Assembly (NCBI GenBank): GCA_016946835.1
Contig: JACVTC010000061.1
Coordinates: 603,501 to 667,500 of the forward strand
Source: Neocallimastix lanati (nom. inval.)
Lineage: Eukaryota; Neocallimastigomycota; Neocallimastigomycetes; Neocallimastigales; Neocallimastigaceae
Reading direction: 5' to 3'
Length of the DNA stretch: 64,000 bases
In this document: in pieces, positions 11,652 through 25,646 of the stretch
How the letters are laid out: every line of letters starts with the position of its first letter
Position numbering within the stretch: position 1 is the first letter of the stretch
Notes under the pieces: model-generated
What the model was told of the DNA's origin: nothing
The model's input: the letters and a program-made list of their open reading frames with translations, nothing else
Databases searched by the model: none
Position numbers and translations under genes: made by a program

Positions 11652-12181
11652 ATAAAATTATATTCAAATATATTAGTATTCTCTTAATTTATATATTATA
11701 ATAAAAAAAATAATAATTATTATATTTTTTGTTAGAAAATTAGTATTTTTAGTTTATAAATTTAATAAACATTTTAAATAATATTTTTATTTTATTACAA
11801 CTTATAATTTTAAATATTAAATATTTTATTATAAATAAATAGTATATTTTATATTAATATATAATTTATATAGTTTATAATATACTTTATAAAAATAAAA
11901 AATTTTTTAAAACTATATTCCTATAGATAATATAAAAACATGTATTTAATGTATTAAAATATTTATGGTCCATCAAATGTATTTTATATGTATATATAGT
12001 ATTAAGTTATGTATTATTAAAAAAAATAAGCCTTATGCTTCAAATAAAAAAAGTTAATAAATAAATATTGAGATTTATATCATTTTTAATGATAAATATA
12101 TTTAATGCATTGAAGATTAGTATAAATTTAGATTCATATATAGGCAAACATCTTCACTTAATTTATATATATTTATAACTT

Positions 12182-12327
12182 AATAAAAATGATTAAATTA
12201 CTATTTTTAATATTAACATTAATTTGCTAAAATAAGGTTTTCATTTTTGATTCCAATAAAAATGATTAAATTACTATTTTTAATATTAACATTAATTTGC
12301 TAAAATAAGGTTATCATTTTTGATTCC
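12182..12327. repeat. 73-bp tandem duplication, two copies
   Basis: A 73-bp unit beginning AATAAAAATGATTAAATTAC and ending TTTTTGATTCC is repeated head to tail (12182-12254, 12255-12327). The only difference seen is T versus A in AAGGTT[T/A]TC. Such low divergence in this background points to a recent duplication. Confidence 0.92.
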
Positions 12328-12773
12328 AATAAAAAAGTCACCAAGTTTAACATTAAAATATAATTATTTTTATTTAAAAAATATATATATATATATTTAT
12401 ACTTAAATTAAAAAAAAAAAAAATTAATAAATAAAAATAAAAAACATTAAAAAAAAAAAAAAAAAAAAAAAAAATTATTTTCTCTTTTTTTATTTTTTAA
12501 ATTTATTTAAATAAATTTCATTTAATTTATTTTTGATGAGATTTAATCAATAATTTATTATTTTGTGTATTTTTTTATTATTAATTTTTTTTAGGATGGT
12601 AATTACTATAATCGATTAATTATTAATAGTATTAATTTATTATTAAAATTATTATTTTATTTTATTTCATTTTATTTTTTTTTTTTTTAAATTAGTAGGT
12701 ATCATTTATTTATATTATTATAAATTAGTATAAATCTTTAAAAAAAGAAAGTATAATAAAAAAATAGCTATTA

Positions 12774-13572
12774 TTAAATATAATAATTAATATTTTTATT
12801 CTTGTTATCTGGATTAGTTATTATATAGGATGTAATATATGTAATTTTTGGATTTGTAATTTGATTATTGTTAAAGTTAATTTTATTAATTTGATTATTA
12901 TCAATATTTATTTGATTATTAACATTATTAAATTGGTTGGTTATACTATTAGTTTGATATGAAAAAATATTAATATTGTTATTGGTAATATTTTTAATAA
13001 AGTTATTATTGATATTATTCATCATTTTATTATTTTCATTATTATGTATACTATTATTTATATTATTATTTATATTTTTTGTATTATTTGTAGGCTGATA
13101 TCTCATAGGATTTGAATATTTAATTAAGGAATTCTCAACGTATTTCATTATATCATCTTCATAATGACAAATTTTATTATATTTTTCATTAGTAATAAGT
13201 TCTTTCCAAACTTTTGATATATGATAGGTATTAATACAGTCAGGTCTATCCCCAAATTTACTGAGCATTGTTTTCCATAATAATTTCATTTGTTCTGGTG
13301 TTTTAGCATAATTATACATAGTTCTACATAAACGTTCATAACCTGTTATAAATGTTTAATTATATCATTGTATAAAATTTATATTTAATTATAAAGACGC
13401 ATATTACAATATAAGTAAAATATATTATATATATATATATTTTTTTTAAAAAAAAAAAAAATCAATATAATAATTATTAATCCTATCTATTCATACAAGG
13501 TTGAATCTCAAATTCTTCAAGTTGATCAATAACTTTAGCTGAAATTAAATAACGATATGCCTCTAATATATG

Positions 13573-13607
<35 letters not shown>

Positions 13608-13719
13608 AATATAAATTAAAAGAAAAAAAATAAAATTACAAAATTATTATTTTCAAATTAATAATTACGAGCTCTAGAGAGTATATATATATATATATAA
13701 AATTAATATAATAAATGTT

Positions 13720-13761
<42 letters not shown>

Positions 13762-13964
13762 ATATATATATATATATGTAAGATTTTGGATAAAAAATTT
13801 TTTTACTGTGAAATATTCCAATTTTTTTTAACATATTCATTAAGAGAACATCCTTGCTTTTTATATTCTTTTGCATTTAATGATTTTTGAATTTTTTTAA
13901 TAAATGCTTTGAATTTTTTTTGTTTTGTAAGGTAAAAATTGAAGGAACTAAAAGGAAATAATTC

Positions 13965-14036
<72 letters not shown>

Positions 14037-14180
14037 TATATATAAATACAGTTCATTAAAAAATAAATATATATATATATATTTTTTATTAAATAATTTC
14101 TGATAATTATAATTATAATAACAATAACAATAAAAACATAAATATAAGAATCACTTATTTGTAGAAGTGTTATTTTGCAT
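12774..14180 (-). CDS. five-exon gene with a 5-nt microexon; protein with W-x-I-S-x3-A-Y-R-Y-L region and Asn-rich tail
   Basis: Exons (minus strand) are 14180-14155, 13947-13807, 13673-13669, 13562-13497 and 13342-12774. Joined they give 807 nt, exactly 269 codons (268 aa plus stop). Donors are GTGATT, GTAAAA, GTAATT and GTATGA; all acceptors are AG. The 5-nt exon AGCTC is required for frame: it converts ...SerHis-incomplete into WNISQAQAYRYL (residues 52-63) and links to KVIDQLEEFEIQPCYERLCR. The core (about 30-150: W, S, AY, RLCR, TPEQMKLLW, VWKEL) has the spacing of a helix-rich motif I associate with bacterial and phage DNA-binding proteins (W-G-[IF]-S-x3-A-Y-x-L-I then E-x-Q-x-R-x-L and P-E-Q). 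That resemblance is from memory and tentative. Residues about 165-268 are Asn-rich and low complexity. Intron 1 contains a long (AAT)n run. No neighbour suggests function. Confidence 0.72.
13965..14034. repeat. (AAT)n microsatellite inside intron 1
   Basis: An uninterrupted ATA/AAT triplet array within the first intron of the gene at 12774-14180. Confidence 0.9.
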
Positions 14181-16054
<1,874 letters not shown>

Positions 16055-17067
16055 GGGAGTGTTGCATTTTGACATAATTTATGTTTGATCATTTATTCAT
16101 GTGTATTACAATGTAGCTTGTAAAAATAAATGAATAGGATAGGGTTAAATTTATTTATTTATTTATTTTTTATTTTTATTTTTATTTTTTTTATAATTTA
16201 ATTTTATTAACATTTAAAGTAAAAAAATAAATAATAAAGTAAAATAAAAAGAAAAAAGAAAAAAGTAAAATATAAGATAAAAAAAATAGATTAAAACAAA
16301 AAAAAAAAAAATTAAAAAATAAAAAATAAAACTTTTAATTTAAAATATTTATAAAAATGGATGGTCAATTAGAAATAAGTAAAACTAATAAAGAAAAATA
16401 CCAAATCATTGTAAACAGAAAATATATATTTAATTTATGGTAAATAACGAATAATACAAAAGTATTCAAATGCACTGAGTATAAAACAGTTAAAATATGT
16501 AAATCTTACATTATTCTAAATAATAATAATAAATTATGTTATAATGAAGTTGAAAATAATCATAAAATTTATTTGTTTTATAAAGCTATTACAAATTTTC
16601 CTTTTATAAATCCTGAATATATATTTGATATTTATAATTATATTAAAATTATATGTCAAATATATAATTATTTCCATTTTTAAAATTTTTGGAATATTTT
16701 AATAAGACTTATTTATATAAATATGATATTCAATATTGGAATTTTTATAAGGATATAAACCACATATCAAATAATGCTTCAGAATCTTTTAACAATTACT
16801 TAAAAAAATTGTTTTACAAAAAACCTTCTTTATATGAATTAATTTATCATTTAAAAAGGGAAGAATCTTTATCTTACAACAAATACAAAAGGAAAATTGA
16901 AGGAGTTTGGAAAAAAAAAAAGAAGAATATTAAAAAAACAAATGAAATCAATGATTTAATTGAAAAATACAAAAAAAAAGGAATCCGAATTAATTGATGA
17001 AAAATGTGATAAAAATGATATCATTGATTTATGGTATAAATGTTTATTAGAGTTAAACAAGCTCTAA
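16055..17067 (+). mobile_element. MULE-type DNA transposon relic, left TIR kept, right end lost
   Basis: A left terminal sequence GGGAGTGTTGCATTTTGAC (16055-16073) matches the ends of the elements at 35308-37682 and 19412-20428. Inside, from ATG 16357, lie broken transposase pieces. No matching right TIR was found after 17067. It is an internally deleted and truncated copy of the same family as the one at 35308. Confidence 0.7.
16357..17067 (+). pseudogene. MULE/FLYWCH-type transposase, internally deleted
   Basis: The N-terminal frame (ATG 16357) reads EISKTNKEKYQIIVNRKY, hits a stop at 16441, then resumes as KCTEYKTVKICKSY...NNHKIY, a C-x8-C...H finger like FLYWCH. The central catalytic DGTF block present in the copy at 35308-37682 is absent. 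The sequence jumps to ITNFPFINPEYIFDIYNYIK and, across a frameshift near 16683, to ILIRLI/EYFNKTYLYKY... and NNASESFNNYLKKLFYKK (16689-16997), a C-terminal MULE motif. A further frameshift near 16980 leads to a final stop at 17065-17067. Confidence 0.75.
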
Positions 17068-17467
17068 ATTTATAAATAATAATTAACTAGAATATATATA
17101 GTTTAAATTATATTAATATCAATATCAACATATTTTATTAATATCAATATCAATATATTTTGTTAATATCAATATTTAAATTTTATTAATAATAAATATT
17201 TAATAATTTTATTTTATTATTTAATTAATTTAATAATAAAATATAAAATATTATTTTTTTTATTTAAATAAAATAAAATGGAAAGGTTTTATTATTAAAA
17301 TATTTAATAATTAAATATAATAATAAAATAAAATGAAAATAAATAAAAATAAAATAAAATTCTTAACAGAAAACTTATTTATTCTTTTATTCGTTATTTG
17401 TATAGTTTTAAATCTAAATTATTAAGTTTTCTTTTTTATATTTATTATTTAATTATAAATATAAATT

Positions 17468-17471
17468 ATTA

Positions 17472-17522
<51 letters not shown>

Positions 17523-17600
17523 TTTATTTTATTTTATTTTATTTTATTTTATTTAATCTGTACTTTATATTTATATTTCAACTATTTATTTTATTTTATT
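17468..17600 (+). repeat. poly(T)/TTTTA array with dispersed repeat tail
   Basis: A run of about 52 T is followed by six or seven TTTTA units, then ATCTGTACTTTATATTTATA and CAACTATTTATTTTATTTTA. The latter two strings recur next to TTTTA arrays at 27300, 34370, 34520 and (inverted) near 54225-54270. Confidence 0.8.
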
Positions 17601-18392
17601 TATTAATTATTATTTATTTAATTATTTAATTATTCTCATATCCTAAAAAAATGTTTAATTAAATTAAGTTTTTGATTTTGAAGAAAATAAATTAAAATTA
17701 AAATTAATAAAAAAAAAAAAAAAAAAAAAAAAGAAATAAAAATAAAATAAAAATAAAAATATAAAAGGTTAATAAATTCATAAAAGATGGAGTTGTTAAA
17801 GTATTAAATAATATAAAAAAGTAAAGAATTTTTTTTTTTTTAAGAAAATAAAATCTTCAATATATTTATTGAATTTTAAAAACTAAAACTATTAGTTATA
17901 TTATGATTAGTCAAATAATCTTTATTCAAATTGATGAGTATTAAATTCACAACCAATATAAGAGTGCTTGAATGAATCATATTTAGATTAAATTCTTATT
18001 ATTTGTTATTTTCAATGTTTTAAATAAATAATAAATGAATATAAATATAAATAAATCTATTAATATAAATAAATATATAAATATAATATAATAAACATAT
18101 TTAAAAAAAAAAAATACTTTAATAATACTTTAATAAATTTAATAAATTAATCTCAGGAATACTTCACCAAACCAGGTTTATTTCAAAAAATAATTATACT
18201 TGATTTATACATATAAAACTATCTAACAACATTCTCACATGCTTTGCTATTTTCAGAGAAATGTTTTATTTTTATGTTATTTAATTATAATTAACTATTT
18301 TAATTAGTTGTTCTTGTGATTAAAATTAATTATTTAATGAGTTTTTATATTTAGTATTATAAGTATTAATAATTATTATTTAAGAAAATTTT

Positions 18393-18525
18393 TAATAAGT
18401 ATATAAAGATAAATATAAATTAATAAGTATATAAAGATAAATATAAAGTATATAAAGATTAATATAAAGTATATAAAGATAAATATAAATTAATAAGTAT
18501 ATAAAGATAAATATAAATTAATAAG
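18393..18525. repeat. short tandem repeat with AAGTATATAAAGATAAATAT units
   Basis: Five imperfect units of 19-28 bp, alternating with TTAAT spacers. Confidence 0.8.
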
Positions 18526-19435
18526 AATAAAATTTATTATTTCTTATTTTATTAATCATAAGTATAATTAGTATATAGAAATCAAGTTTAACATTATAAA
18601 ATCATTCAATTTAAATTTGATTTATGATATTAATTTATGTTTGAATTATAAAAATTATTTTATATTAATTAAAGTTTGAATATTTCATTTTATATCATTT
18701 TACTTGAATAAAATATATGTAACCATAGTAATAAAATTAAATAAATAATTTAATAATACTTTAATAAATTTAATAAATTAATTCCAACAGCATTTCCTCG
18801 AACCAAGGTTATATCAGTGTTAAATATTAAATATTAAATATTAAATATTAAATATTAATAAAAAGTAAAAATGTGGATGTAATATAAAATATGATAAAAA
18901 AGTCTAGACCATTTTAAAAATAAAATTAAAATTTTTAAAAAAAAAAAAACTTGAAACATTTTACCTTTATATTACACAATAATTAACTTTTATTTTATTT
19001 TATTTATTTATTTTTTTTAATCTATATAAAGTAAAACATATAATAAATCTTTTATATTATTATTTATATATATTTATTTATATATATTAAACATTAAAAG
19101 CCTCTTCAATAAAATTTTTATTTAATAACAAAAAGGAAATTTATTTAAGATAGTACAAAAAATATTATTTATTTATTTATTTATATTAAACATTAAAAGC
19201 CTTTTGATATGAAATGAAAATAAAAACTTTAATTATTAATAAATTATTTTATTAATAATTACATAAAAATAAATTAATAAGCATTAATTGATCACCTGAT
19301 TAATTATCATATGATTTAAAAATAATCTAAAAATAACGTGATATAAGATAAATTTATATAACATCATAAATTCTATAAAATACATAAAATTAATGTAAAC
19401 ATAAAATTTTTGGGGGAGGAGCATTCCAAAAAATT

Positions 19436-19555
19436 TCATTTCTGAAAGTTTCATTTCGGAAAATTTACATAAAAAATTTCATTTCTGAAAGTTTCATTTC
19501 GGAAAATTTACATAAAAAATTTTATTTCTGAAAAGTTTCATTTCGCAAAATTTTT
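19436..19555. repeat. subterminal tandem repeats of the MULE-like element
   Basis: Three units containing ATTTCTGAAAGTTTCATTTC and ending AATTTACATAAAA. The last unit has TTTCATTTCGCAAAATTTT, complementary to the opposite element end at 20399-20418. Confidence 0.85.
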
Positions 19556-20153
19556 TTTAAAAGTTAATAAATAAATAAATAAATAATAAAATAAATAAAT
19601 AATATATATAATTTAAATAAATAACTAAATAAATAAAATAAATAAATAAAATTATAATAAATAAATAAATTTAAAATTAAATTTTTAAAAAAAAGAAAAA
19701 TATATATATTCATATATATAATAAATATACATTATATAATAATAAATATTCATTTGAATTAAAGCTTTAAAAAAATAAAATATTTTATCATACGTTTTAA
19801 ACGTTTTATAATTTTTTAAATATATATAATTAATAATAATTTTATATATATAAAAAATAAGTATTAATAATTTAAAAGATGTAAAGGATAATAATTTAAA
19901 ATATAATTATTAAAAAATTAAAAAATTATTATTAAAAAGATTAAAAAATAATATTTAAATAATTTAATTGAACATTTTTACACCTTTTAAATCCTTACGT
20001 AGTATTTTAAAAAAATCTTAAATTACTAATAAATTTTTTTAATAAAAGAAATATTTATAAATAATCAAGTAAAAAAAAAAAAAAAAGGTAAGGACTTCTT
20101 AAAAAAAGAGAGTTAAAAGTAGCACAAAGTTAGGATGATTTTAGGTGTTATAT

Positions 20154-20350
20154 ATTTTTTTTATTTTTTTATTTTTTATTTCATATTTTATATTTTATAT
20201 TTTATATTTTATATTTTATATTTTATATTTTTTATTTTTTATTTTTTATTTTATGTTTTATATTTTATATTTTATATTTTATATTTTATATTTTATATTT
20301 TATATTTTATATATTTTTTTTATTTATACTATTTTATATTTTTTATTTTT
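20154..20350. repeat. (TTTTATA)n / TTTTTATT array
   Basis: A dense heptanucleotide-like array inside the non-autonomous element. Open frames across it encode only F/I/Y/L repeats and are not genes. Confidence 0.9.
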
Positions 20351-20437
20351 TAATTAATTATTTTTTTTATTTATTTATCTATTTATTAAAATTTTACGAA
20401 ATGAAATTTTGCGAAATGACACACACTCAAAATTTAT

Positions 20438-23400
20438 AACATAAATTTTATGTTATGTAAAGTAAATATGTAAATTATTTATAAATTAATAAAGTTTTAT
20501 TTGATTTCATTTTAATTTTTTATTATATTTTTATTATATTTTTATATATTATAAATATTATAAATATAAATATTTTATTATTTATATTATACTTTTTTAT
20601 ATATTTAACTAAATAATTAATTTTTATTATTTTAAAATAGTTTATAGTTAAGGAAAATTATAAAAAGAATACTTTTTCTTTATGTTAATTCTTTGCAATT
20701 CAAATTAGTTAAAAAAATATAATATTAAATTATATACTTTTATTAATAAAAATTAGTTCAGTAATATTAAAGAATGAATTTATAAAATTTAGTATTTAAT
20801 TAAATAAATTTAAGTTATAAAATAAATAAATAAATAATTTTTAATAAATGAATAAATAAAATTATATTTATATTAATAAATTACATAAATAAATATAATT
20901 TCTCCCAGTAAGATACTAAACCAGGCATACTTTATCACTTTTCAATAAAATTTTTATTAATAAAAAAAAAAAGAAATTTATTTAAGATAGTACAAAAAAT
21001 AAAGTTCAATATTGTTTTTATTAATATAAAAAGGAAATTTGTTTAAGGAAGTACAAAAAAGGTAATTTATTGAAAAAAGTACAAAAATAAAGTTATGATG
21101 TATAATATTAAATCATAATTACTTTTCTATAAACCTTAATTATTAATATAATAAAATTTTAAATAATAAATCGTGAAAATAATTTATTGAAAAAAGTACA
21201 TAAATAAATAATAAATCGTGAAAATAATTTATTGAAAAAAGTACATAAATAAATAATAAATCGTGAAAAGAATTTATTGAAAAAAGTACATGAATAAATA
21301 ATAAATCGTGAAAATAATTTATTGAAAAAAGTACATAAATAAAGTTATGATGTATAATATTAAATCATAATTGCTTTCCTATAAACCTTAATTATTAATA
21401 AAATAAAACCTTTAAAAATAAATCGTGAAAATAACATGATAAAATGAAACGTGATATAAATAACGTGAAGATATAGCGTGATGATATAAATTTATGAAAA
21501 ACATAAATTTATTTTAGATAATTATAAGATAAAAATTATTTATAAATTGAAAAAATTTTTATTTTAATTGTATATTTCAATATTTAAAGTGAACTTATAT
21601 TTTATAAAATCTTATCTTATATTCTTATACTTTTTTATACTAAAATGTTAAATATTAAATAGTTGAATTGATGTCATTATAATACTCTTTAAAAAATTAA
21701 TTTAAAATGAATTAAATATATAAAGATAAGTATATTTCATTATTCCTTTTTATTTTTAGTTTAACATTAAACTTACATATTTATAAAATATTTCCCAATG
21801 TACTGAATTAAATTATAAGTTTATTTAATATTGATCACGTGATATTTATATTATAAACAGTATAAGTTTTTAGCATATATATAACATAAAACATTTTTAT
21901 ATATATAAAATCTGGACAATTTATTAAAAATATATTAAGATATGCATAGTTTTAATAAATATATTTATAAAATATTTCCCAATGTACTGAATTAAATCAT
22001 AACAAAATAATAAAAAAAAAAAAAAATTATAATAGAAAAATAGTACTTTTCTAAAATTATAAGAACTAAATTTAATATATATACAAATATCATCTATATA
22101 TCGAATATAAAAATATATATATTATATTCTACTTTGATATAATTTTTTTTTTATATATTAAAGAAAAAAACAAAAACATAATAGAAACAAAAAACAGAAA
22201 ACAAAAGACAAATACAAAAATTTAAAACTTAATAACAATATGGAAAAGTGTAAAAAATATATAATTTAAATTGTTAAAAAAATACTTTAATTATTATTAT
22301 TTACTAAATACAATAATAATCATTATATTTAGATTCTAATATAAAATATAAAGTTTAGAATTTCCTATTGTAATTTAAATTTCCTTCATTCTGTATTATT
22401 TGTACTATTTCATTGCTATTTTGATCTACATAATTAATTATGTAATTCTATTGCTAAATACGTATTGATTCAATTCATTGTTATATATATTACAATATAT
22501 ATATATTATGATATATTTTTACATAATGATAATGATAAATATAAACATATTAACTTTTATTTTAAAATATTCCTTGATAGTTTAATATAGTTTTAATTAA
22601 TAATTAAGGTAAAAAATAACAAAAAAAAAATGTAATATTGATCTTCTTATTTTCAGAATTTATTAATAATAATAATAAAATTAAAAAAAAAAAATAAAAA
22701 AAAAAAAAAAAAAAAAACATTTAATCATAGAAATAAAATTATCATAATCATATTGATATAGAATGAAACTTTAAATAATAATAAATTAAAATAAATATAT
22801 TAAAGTTTTATAGATTATTAAGTATATTAATAAAAATAACTTGTAAAATATAAATATTTAGAAATGTTAAATACTTTTAGTAAAAATTATTGTTTATAAG
22901 AAATTACTTATACTTAGATAATCAGTATAAATATGAATATAAAAATATTTATTTAATAAAATGTTACTAATAGTCCAGTAAAATTAGATAATATCAAAAA
23001 GAATGCTCAAAGGTTCCTAATTAGCCTGTAAAATTAGGAAGTTATTAGAGGTTTACTAATTATCTTTAAGAATTAGTTTTACAAAGTTTTACAACAAAGA
23101 ATTAAAAACGTAAAAGGTTATAAAATAAATTTATTTCTATAGAATGAATTTAATTATTTTCTTTTAAATAATTTTATTTAGAATATCAAATATAGATGGG
23201 AAACATTATAAATACTATCTTTTATCAATATATTTATTCAAACTATGATAATTATTAAAAAAAAAAAAAAAAAAAAAAGCATTGTTTATTTTATATAAAT
23301 GAATTTTTTATAATAATCCATGCTTATTGTTATGCTAACACAATAAATGAATTTTTAATTAGCCATGTTTTAAGTTTAATTATAGTAATAATAAGTTATT

Positions 23401-24052
23401 ACATGTGTAACATATTAATAATTTAATAAGCTTTTTAAAAATAAATCGTTTTTAATTAATCAATAAAAATAAAATAAAATAAAATAAAAATAAAACATTT
23501 TTTTTTAAATAATTTAATAATCTTTTTATAGTAAATCATTTTTAATTAATAAATAAATAAAAAAATAAAATATTTTAATAAATAAATAAAAAAATAAACT
23601 ATTTAAATTAATAAATAGTAAAAAAAAAAAAAAATAAAAATAATTTATTTTATTTTAGTTATTACAATTAATTAATTATTTTTTTTTTTATTTTATTTTT
23701 AAATTGTTTATTAATTATAAATAGAATAGATTACATATGTATATGGGTAACATAAATAATAAAACATATATACAAAAAAAAAAAAAATTAGTTTTAAAAC
23801 TGAGTTAAATTTCTATATTTATATTATTTATTTATTTATTTATTTTTTTTTTTTTATTGAAATTGAGTCTTTTATAATATTATTAAAATTTAAATAATTA
23901 ATTTAATTTTTCTATAAAGAATTTTTTTTTTCTATTACTATTGAGGTATACTAATATTATAATTAAAATGAGTATTAATAAATATCTTTAAATAGTAATA
24001 ACTATTATATTGAAATTAATAAAAATATTTTAATTTATTACTATTATATCTC

Positions 24053-24097
<45 letters not shown>

Positions 24098-24291
24098 CTG
24101 CATTTGCCTATCAATGAATAGTATTCAAATAATAGAAAATGTTTTTTTTTTTATTTTTATTACATATTTTCATAATATTTGAATGTATTATTATTATTAT
24201 AAGTAATATTAATAATTTTTATCATTGAATCATGATGATTATCTGTAATACTTTTTCTCCATCGTTATCCCTTTTCTCCTCATGAAAATAA
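20438..24291. other. intergenic, AT-rich with duplicated blocks
   Basis: No coding signal was found. Readable items are a duplicated block with GTTATGATGTATAATATTAA at 21094 and 21343, 45-bp tandem units between them, a duplicated block with TTTCCCAATGTACTGAATTA at 21791 and 21972, and a small inverted repeat TTCCTAATT/AATTAGGAA at about 23013-23040. Confidence 0.7.
21165..21350. repeat. 45-bp tandem repeat, four units
   Basis: The motif TCGTGAAAATAATTTATTGA starts at 21171, 21216, 21261 and 21306, exactly 45 bp apart, with single-base variants. The flanks on both sides share a longer duplicated block (see 20438-24291). Confidence 0.92.
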
Positions 24292-25356
24292 TTATTTAGA
24301 GACACTGAAATTATTTAGATTTTGTTTTTCTAATTCATCATAATTTAAGAACTTATGGTAAACCATATTATAATTATGAGAACTATTTTTATTGTACGTA
24401 TAGCTATTTGAAATCTTCTTTTGTGGTTTATTGTCTTCAACGAAAAATCTAAGTAAAATTTGATCAATATACATGAACATATAGTTAAAAGTAAGAATAC
24501 AAACACGAATACCTTCAACATTAACTTCAGAACTATATACTTGTAACTTTTTTATTCTTTCGAAATCCTCTATTGGATATTCTTGATTTACCAAATATAA
24601 TATTTCTAGACAGAAACCAAAAATGAATGGAGCACCAATGATGGTTACTAATATTGACATATAAATACGATATTCAGATATTTGTTTAAATTTAATTAAA
24701 AAGGTATTTTCTTTGTTTTCATTGATGTTTAAATTCTTCATTTTATTGAAAACATTATTTTTTAAAACAATAATTACACTAATATCGTAGGCTAAACTAA
24801 ATATTTGCTGTAAGGCAACATCCACCCATTTACGAAATGTATGTTTTCCAATATTTAGGGTAACATAACTCTCTTGAATAGGATCTGTATCGGAATAGCC
24901 TTTAGGGAAAGGAACAAAGGATAAGAAAATGAATATTTGAGCTATTTTTACTAAATTATAGCCTAAACATATATAGAAAACCCATCTTAATTTCTTTTTA
25001 TTTCTAACAAGAACTTTCGATCTGATTAAAAAATACCAATCCCCAATAATTTCACCAGAATACCAAAATATACTGGCTACTCCAAAACTATATAAACTTC
25101 CCTTATTACTAAATGGGAAGATTTTATTTTCTTTTTCAAATAAACCAAAACTATTTAAGAACATATCACCAATACTTCTTAAAAGCCAGTGGAGTATCAA
25201 TAAAAAATTAATTGGTCTCTTCCAATTATTCTGTGATACAATAAGAACCAAGCATGTCCATGCAAAATATTCATTTGTAATCAGTTTAACAATTAATTTT
25301 TGTATGATATCCAATTTTTCAAAATGGCCCAGAGTTTCTTCTAGTATTAATTGCAT
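24292..25356 (-). CDS. seven-transmembrane protein, family of unknown function (paralog 1)
   Basis: 354 aa, read from ATG at 25356 with no intron needed. Hydrophobic segments sit at about 30-47, 50-70, 87-110, 124-150, 182-205, 232-260 and 285-305, giving a seven-helix topology with a short N terminus and a polar C-terminal tail of about 45 residues. Segment 3 carries VASIFWYSGEIIGDWYFLI, with an FW-x3-E signature that is also seen in the paralog at 28267-29466 and, more loosely, in the protein at 49332-50492. The start is supported by alignment with the paralog (both begin MQ[LV]I and share LDIIQ and KLIT soon after). The function is unknown; a receptor-like or transporter-like role would be guesswork. 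Upstream of the ATG lies a TTTTA-rich array. Confidence 0.88.
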   Translation of the reverse strand: MQLILEETLGHFEKLDIIQKLIVKLITNEYFAWTCLVLIVSQNNWKRPINFLLILHWLLRSIGDMFLNSFGLFEKENKIFPFSNKGSLYSFGVASIFWYSGEIIGDWYFLIRSKVLVRNKKKLRWVFYICLGYNLVKIAQIFIFLSFVPFPKGYSDTDPIQESYVTLNIGKHTFRKWVDVALQQIFSLAYDISVIIVLKNNVFNKMKNLNINENKENTFLIKFKQISEYRIYMSILVTIIGAPFIFGFCLEILYLVNQEYPIEDFERIKKLQVYSSEVNVEGIRVCILTFNYMFMYIDQILLRFFVEDNKPQKKISNSYTYNKNSSHNYNMVYHKFLNYDELEKQNLNNFSVSK

Positions 25357-25369
25357 CTTATTTCTATTT

Positions 25370-25416
25370 TAATGTAATTTTATTTTTATTCGTATTTTAT
25401 TTTTATTCGTATTTTA

Positions 25417-25447
<31 letters not shown>

Positions 25448-25615
25448 TTATTTTATTTTTATTTTATTTTATTTTATTTTTATTTTTATTTATATTTTAT
25501 TTGTATTTCATTTATATTTTATTTGTATTTTATTTATATTGTATTTGTATTTTATTTTTATTGTATTTGTATTTTATTTTTATTTTATTTGAATGTTTTT
25601 TAGTTACTGATACTT

Positions 25616-25645
<30 letters not shown>
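25370..25645. repeat. TTTTA/TTTTTATTCG array and poly(T)
   Basis: Degenerate pentamer and hexamer repeats directly upstream (minus strand sense) of the seven-helix gene, ending in a run of 26-28 T at 25619-25645. Open frames over it are low complexity. Confidence 0.85.

Positions 25646-25646
<1 letters not shown>

Larger units (their letters stand above)
9590..12773. other. intergenic, AT-rich, repeats only
   Basis: About 3.2 kb of low-complexity DNA with A, T and TA runs. No coding island was found in any frame. Distinct items inside are listed separately: a duplicated 36-bp block near 10738-10805, hairpins at 10845-10913 and 11594-11651, and a 73-bp tandem duplication at 12182-12327. Confidence 0.75.
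17068..19402. other. intergenic, AT-rich with dispersed and tandem repeats
   Basis: No gene was seen. There is a poly(T) tract plus TTTTA array at 17468-17553 followed by ATCTGTACTTTATATTTATA, a member of a dispersed repeat family. A block with TAATACTTTAATAAATTTAA occurs at about 18122 and again at 18754. A block with TTTATTTAAGATAGTACAAA occurs at about 19140 and again at 20977. A tandem of about 28 bp with AAGTATATAAAGATAAATAT lies at 18393-18525. Confidence 0.7.
19412..20428. mobile_element. non-autonomous MULE-like element (about 1.0 kb) with TIRs and 9-bp TSD
   Basis: The left end (19412) and the reverse complement of the right end (20428) align without gaps over 33 bases with 22 matches, including a 13-base identical core AAAATTTCATTTC. 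Flanks are AAAATTTTT (19403-19411) and AAAATTTAT (20429-20437), an 8/9 match fitting the 8-11 bp target duplication of MULEs. The outer part of each end (G-rich, then CATTYC) aligns with the TIRs at 35308 and 37682. Just inside the left end are three 43-45 bp tandem units with TTTCATTTCGGAAAATTTAC. The interior has no coding sequence, only AT repeats including a long TTTTATA array. Confidence 0.75.

Noticed and set aside
20135-20357. Open frames encoding F/I/Y/L-rich peptides
   Set aside because: They run over a TTTTATA array; the peptides are only translated microsatellite.
16055-20428. One 4.4-kb MULE using the TIR at 16055 and the right end at 20428
   Set aside because: Those ends can be aligned, but the end at 19412 pairs better with 20428 (13 identical consecutive bases and a matching 9-bp flank), so a smaller element was preferred.
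21165-21350. Evenly spaced repeats resembling a CRISPR array
   Set aside because: The 45-bp units are contiguous and have no unique spacers; the genome is eukaryotic.
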